Assembly (NCBI GenBank): GCA_041740995.1
Contig: JBGSKY010000321.1
Coordinates: 14,640-78,639, forward strand
DNA: 64,000 nt
Source of the DNA: JBGSKY01 sp041740995
GTDB taxonomy: Bacteria; Planctomycetota; Planctomycetia; Pirellulales; Pirellulaceae
Reading direction: 5' to 3'
Of this stretch, positions 62,446 through 64,000 are shown piece after piece. The notes under the pieces were generated by a model. That model saw only the letters and a program-made list of their open reading frames with translations, ran no database searches and was not told where the DNA came from. A program made the position numbers and the translations under genes. Positions within the stretch are counted from its first letter, which is position 1. Each line of letters starts with the position of its first letter.

Positions 62446-62776
62446 GTTGGCACCTTTTGTTACTCAATGGCGTTCAGATTTATCTCATGTATCTGCAAGG
62501 CACGTCGATTCCGCCTTAAAGTCGCAGCATTTCCCACTGCATCATAACAAACATCGTCACCCACTGCATCCAATTGAGTTCACCCGACGAGAATTCTTTT
62601 GCCGACGAGAGCGGTCGTAGCGGAAGGCTGAACAGTTTGGCAAATTGTGCAACCTATGCAGGCTTCTTAGCTCATTTTTAGATCAACTCTGGGCGATCGA
62701 TTGTCAAAGAATGAGCCAAAAAGCTTAGGCAGCCGCACTTCGCGTCGGTTCGGCGGGCGCAAGCTAGCCCGGGCGA

Positions 62777-63202
62777 TCAATCCCACTTGGGTTGCTGCCG
62801 ACCAGCTTTTCGTTGGCTGGTCTGAGATTTTTCTTCAAGCCGGCGACGAATGCTTCCGCCGCTCGGTCTGGTTGCCAACCGCGGCTTGGGGCGTTCGAAA
62901 GCTTCCAGCAACAATTGACGTAATTGTTGCAAAGCCAGTCGCAAATTTCGATCGGCACTACGAGTTTGCTGGCAAACGATTTGCAGGTCGTGTTCGCGGA
63001 CCAAGCGGTGGCCAGCCAAGGCACGTAAACGCGACTCAACCGCGGAGGAACCCAGCAAGGCACTATCGATTGTCCAACTGAGAACAATTTTGGTTGCTAC
63101 TTTGTTAACGTTTTGGCCGCCTGGACCACTGCTGCGGACTTGCTGAACGATCAAGCTCTCCGCTGGAATGGTCAATCGCTCGTTGATTCGAAGGGGTTTC
63201 AT
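62777..63202 (-). CDS. arfB: peptidyl-tRNA hydrolase ArfB-like (class I release-factor domain)
   Basis: A 141-residue protein with the GGQ loop: RSSGPGGQNVNKVATKI near residue 28, which hydrolyses peptidyl-tRNA on stalled ribosomes. LRINERLTIPAESL precedes it. The C-terminal tail is basic (FERPKPRLATRPSGGSIRRRLEEKSQTSQRKAG) and is the segment that enters the empty mRNA channel in ArfB. It lacks release-factor codon-recognition domains, and its size is usual. It stands alone, divergent from the beta-propeller gene. The 62446-62776 gap has no gene. Confidence 0.9.
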   Translation of the reverse strand: MKPLRINERLTIPAESLIVQQVRSSGPGGQNVNKVATKIVLSWTIDSALLGSSAVESRLRALAGHRLVREHDLQIVCQQTRSADRNLRLALQQLRQLLLEAFERPKPRLATRPSGGSIRRRLEEKSQTSQRKAGRQQPKWD

Positions 63203-63310
63203 CCCGCACAGATTCCCAGCGTGTTATAAAGAATAGTCATTACCAAAATGATATCGTCCAGTGAAGTCGGACGCGCCAATCTATTCCTTCTTCGGTAAAA
63301 GTTGAGACTG

Positions 63311-64000
63311 ATGCGATTTCTGAAATTGTCGTTGCTGATCGTCGCCCTATTGATTTGCGGCAACAATTATTTGCAGGCCGACGGATGGCCGCGGATGCTT
63401 GGTCCAAACGACGATGCAAAGATACCAGATACGCCGATACGGTTCGATTGGTCAAATGGTCTGCCGATCGTATGGAATATCGAAGTCGGAGAAGGGTACG
63501 GCAATGGCGTTATCAACGCAAACAAGCTGTATCATTTTGATCGTTATGGCGATTCAGAACGGCTGACTTGTTACAACGTTTCGGATGCAAAAGAACAATG
63601 GCGGCTAGATTTCCCAGTCCGCTACTCCGACAGCTTCGGATATAACGACGGACCACGAGCGATGCCGACCGCCGACGATCGCTGGGTGGCCGCTTACGGC
63701 GTTACAGGACATCTGATTGTCGCCAATGCGACGACCGGTCAACTGCAATGGGAGAAAGATTGCTCGCTGGAATATGGTGTCGTGCCAAATTTCTTTGGAG
63801 TTGGATCGACACCTCGAATCTATAAAGACAAACTGCTGGTGATGGTTGGTGGTTCACCAGCGACAAAGGATCGACCCAACCTCGGGCGACTCAATCAGCT
63901 CACGGCGACCGATTGCGCGATGGTCGCCTTTGACTTAGAAAGCGGTCGCGAGTTGTATCGTGTCGGAGCTTTCTTGGCCAGCTACGCCGCACCGGTTATT
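63311..64000 (+). CDS. exported PQQ/BamB-like beta-propeller protein, N-terminal part
   Basis: The frame begins at the ATG at 63311 and stays open to the right edge, giving about 230 residues of a longer protein. MRFLKLSLLIVALLICGN is a signal peptide, cut near YLQADG. The body opens with GWPRMLGPNDDAKI, the usual start of planctomycete quinoprotein-like propellers, and carries blade motifs: NVSDAKEQWRLDFP, VANATTGQLQWEKD and VAFDLESGRELYR (W-x-x-D/xxG-xxxW type). PQQ binding is not implied. It belongs to the large exported propeller family of unknown targets. Confidence 0.82.
   Translation, partial: MRFLKLSLLIVALLICGNNYLQADGWPRMLGPNDDAKIPDTPIRFDWSNGLPIVWNIEVGEGYGNGVINANKLYHFDRYGDSERLTCYNVSDAKEQWRLDFPVRYSDSFGYNDGPRAMPTADDRWVAAYGVTGHLIVANATTGQLQWEKDCSLEYGVVPNFFGVGSTPRIYKDKLLVMVGGSPATKDRPNLGRLNQLTATDCAMVAFDLESGRELYRVGAFLASYAAPVI

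Noticed and set aside
1..64000. tRNA, rRNA, CRISPR, IS or prophage genes
   Set aside because: No cloverleaf, conserved rRNA segment, regular direct repeats, transposase or phage structural motif was seen while reading both strands.

Overview
The window looks like a chromosomal segment of a planctomycete (Pirellulales-like). This is inferred from the gene content: a DUF1080 protein, a CxPxR sulfatase next to a Tat-exported TIM-barrel protein, cytochrome c attached to an unusual partner, zinc-ribbon membrane proteins, a 4Fe-4S ferredoxin beside a group 1 sigma factor, and lineage-type hypothetical proteins. Base composition is near 50% GC. I saw no rRNA, tRNA, CRISPR array, insertion sequence or prophage.

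Layout. 1-3738: end of a Gfo/Idh/MocA oxidoreductase gene, a gene remnant, glmS, and two unknown genes in tandem. 3862-21054: a purine-to-glyoxylate island. The forward run allE - ureidoglycolate amidohydrolase - urate oxidase - allB - uraD - uraH is tightly packed with start/stop overlaps. It is followed by adenine deaminase (-), a PucG/AGXT aminotransferase (+), three exported proteins of other function, the xanthine dehydrogenase genes xdhA-xdhB-xdhC (-), and a second M20 amidohydrolase (allantoate amidohydrolase, +). Together these encode adenine -> hypoxanthine -> xanthine -> urate -> 5-hydroxyisourate -> OHCU -> allantoin -> allantoate -> ureidoglycine -> ureidoglycolate -> glyoxylate (-> glycine). 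The last hydrolytic steps are of the plant type. No purine permease, guanine deaminase or regulator is visible.

21164-34323: housekeeping and envelope genes: HAD phosphatase, DinG-like helicase, GNAT, PDZ protein, lipoprotein hydrolase, trmL, zinc-ribbon membrane proteins, a phosphotransferase, and a cation-chloride cotransporter with an unresolved start. 35315-38370: primary sigma factor (TTG start), ferredoxin, ECF-type sigma factor, with a clear bidirectional terminator between the first two.

38468-42222 (minus strand): dnaN, a deoxyhypusine-synthase-family gene, a 345-bp spacer, then a retron-type reverse transcriptase with a 150-residue N-terminal extension. The spacer carries nested long-range inverted repeats ending exactly on the RT start codon. 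This is the architecture expected of a retron msr-msd RNA and is the most interesting element in the window.

42719-64000: a TatD-like hydrolase, an OprP-type porin, terC plus an overlapping small HExxH membrane protein, a glnE homologue with damaged catalytic motifs, an AEC transporter, two aldo/keto reductases, a sulfatase operon, moeA, a UVR-motif protein, a two-gene phosphorelay, arfB, and the start of a PQQ-type beta-propeller gene. moeA contributes to the molybdenum cofactor that the xanthine dehydrogenase needs.
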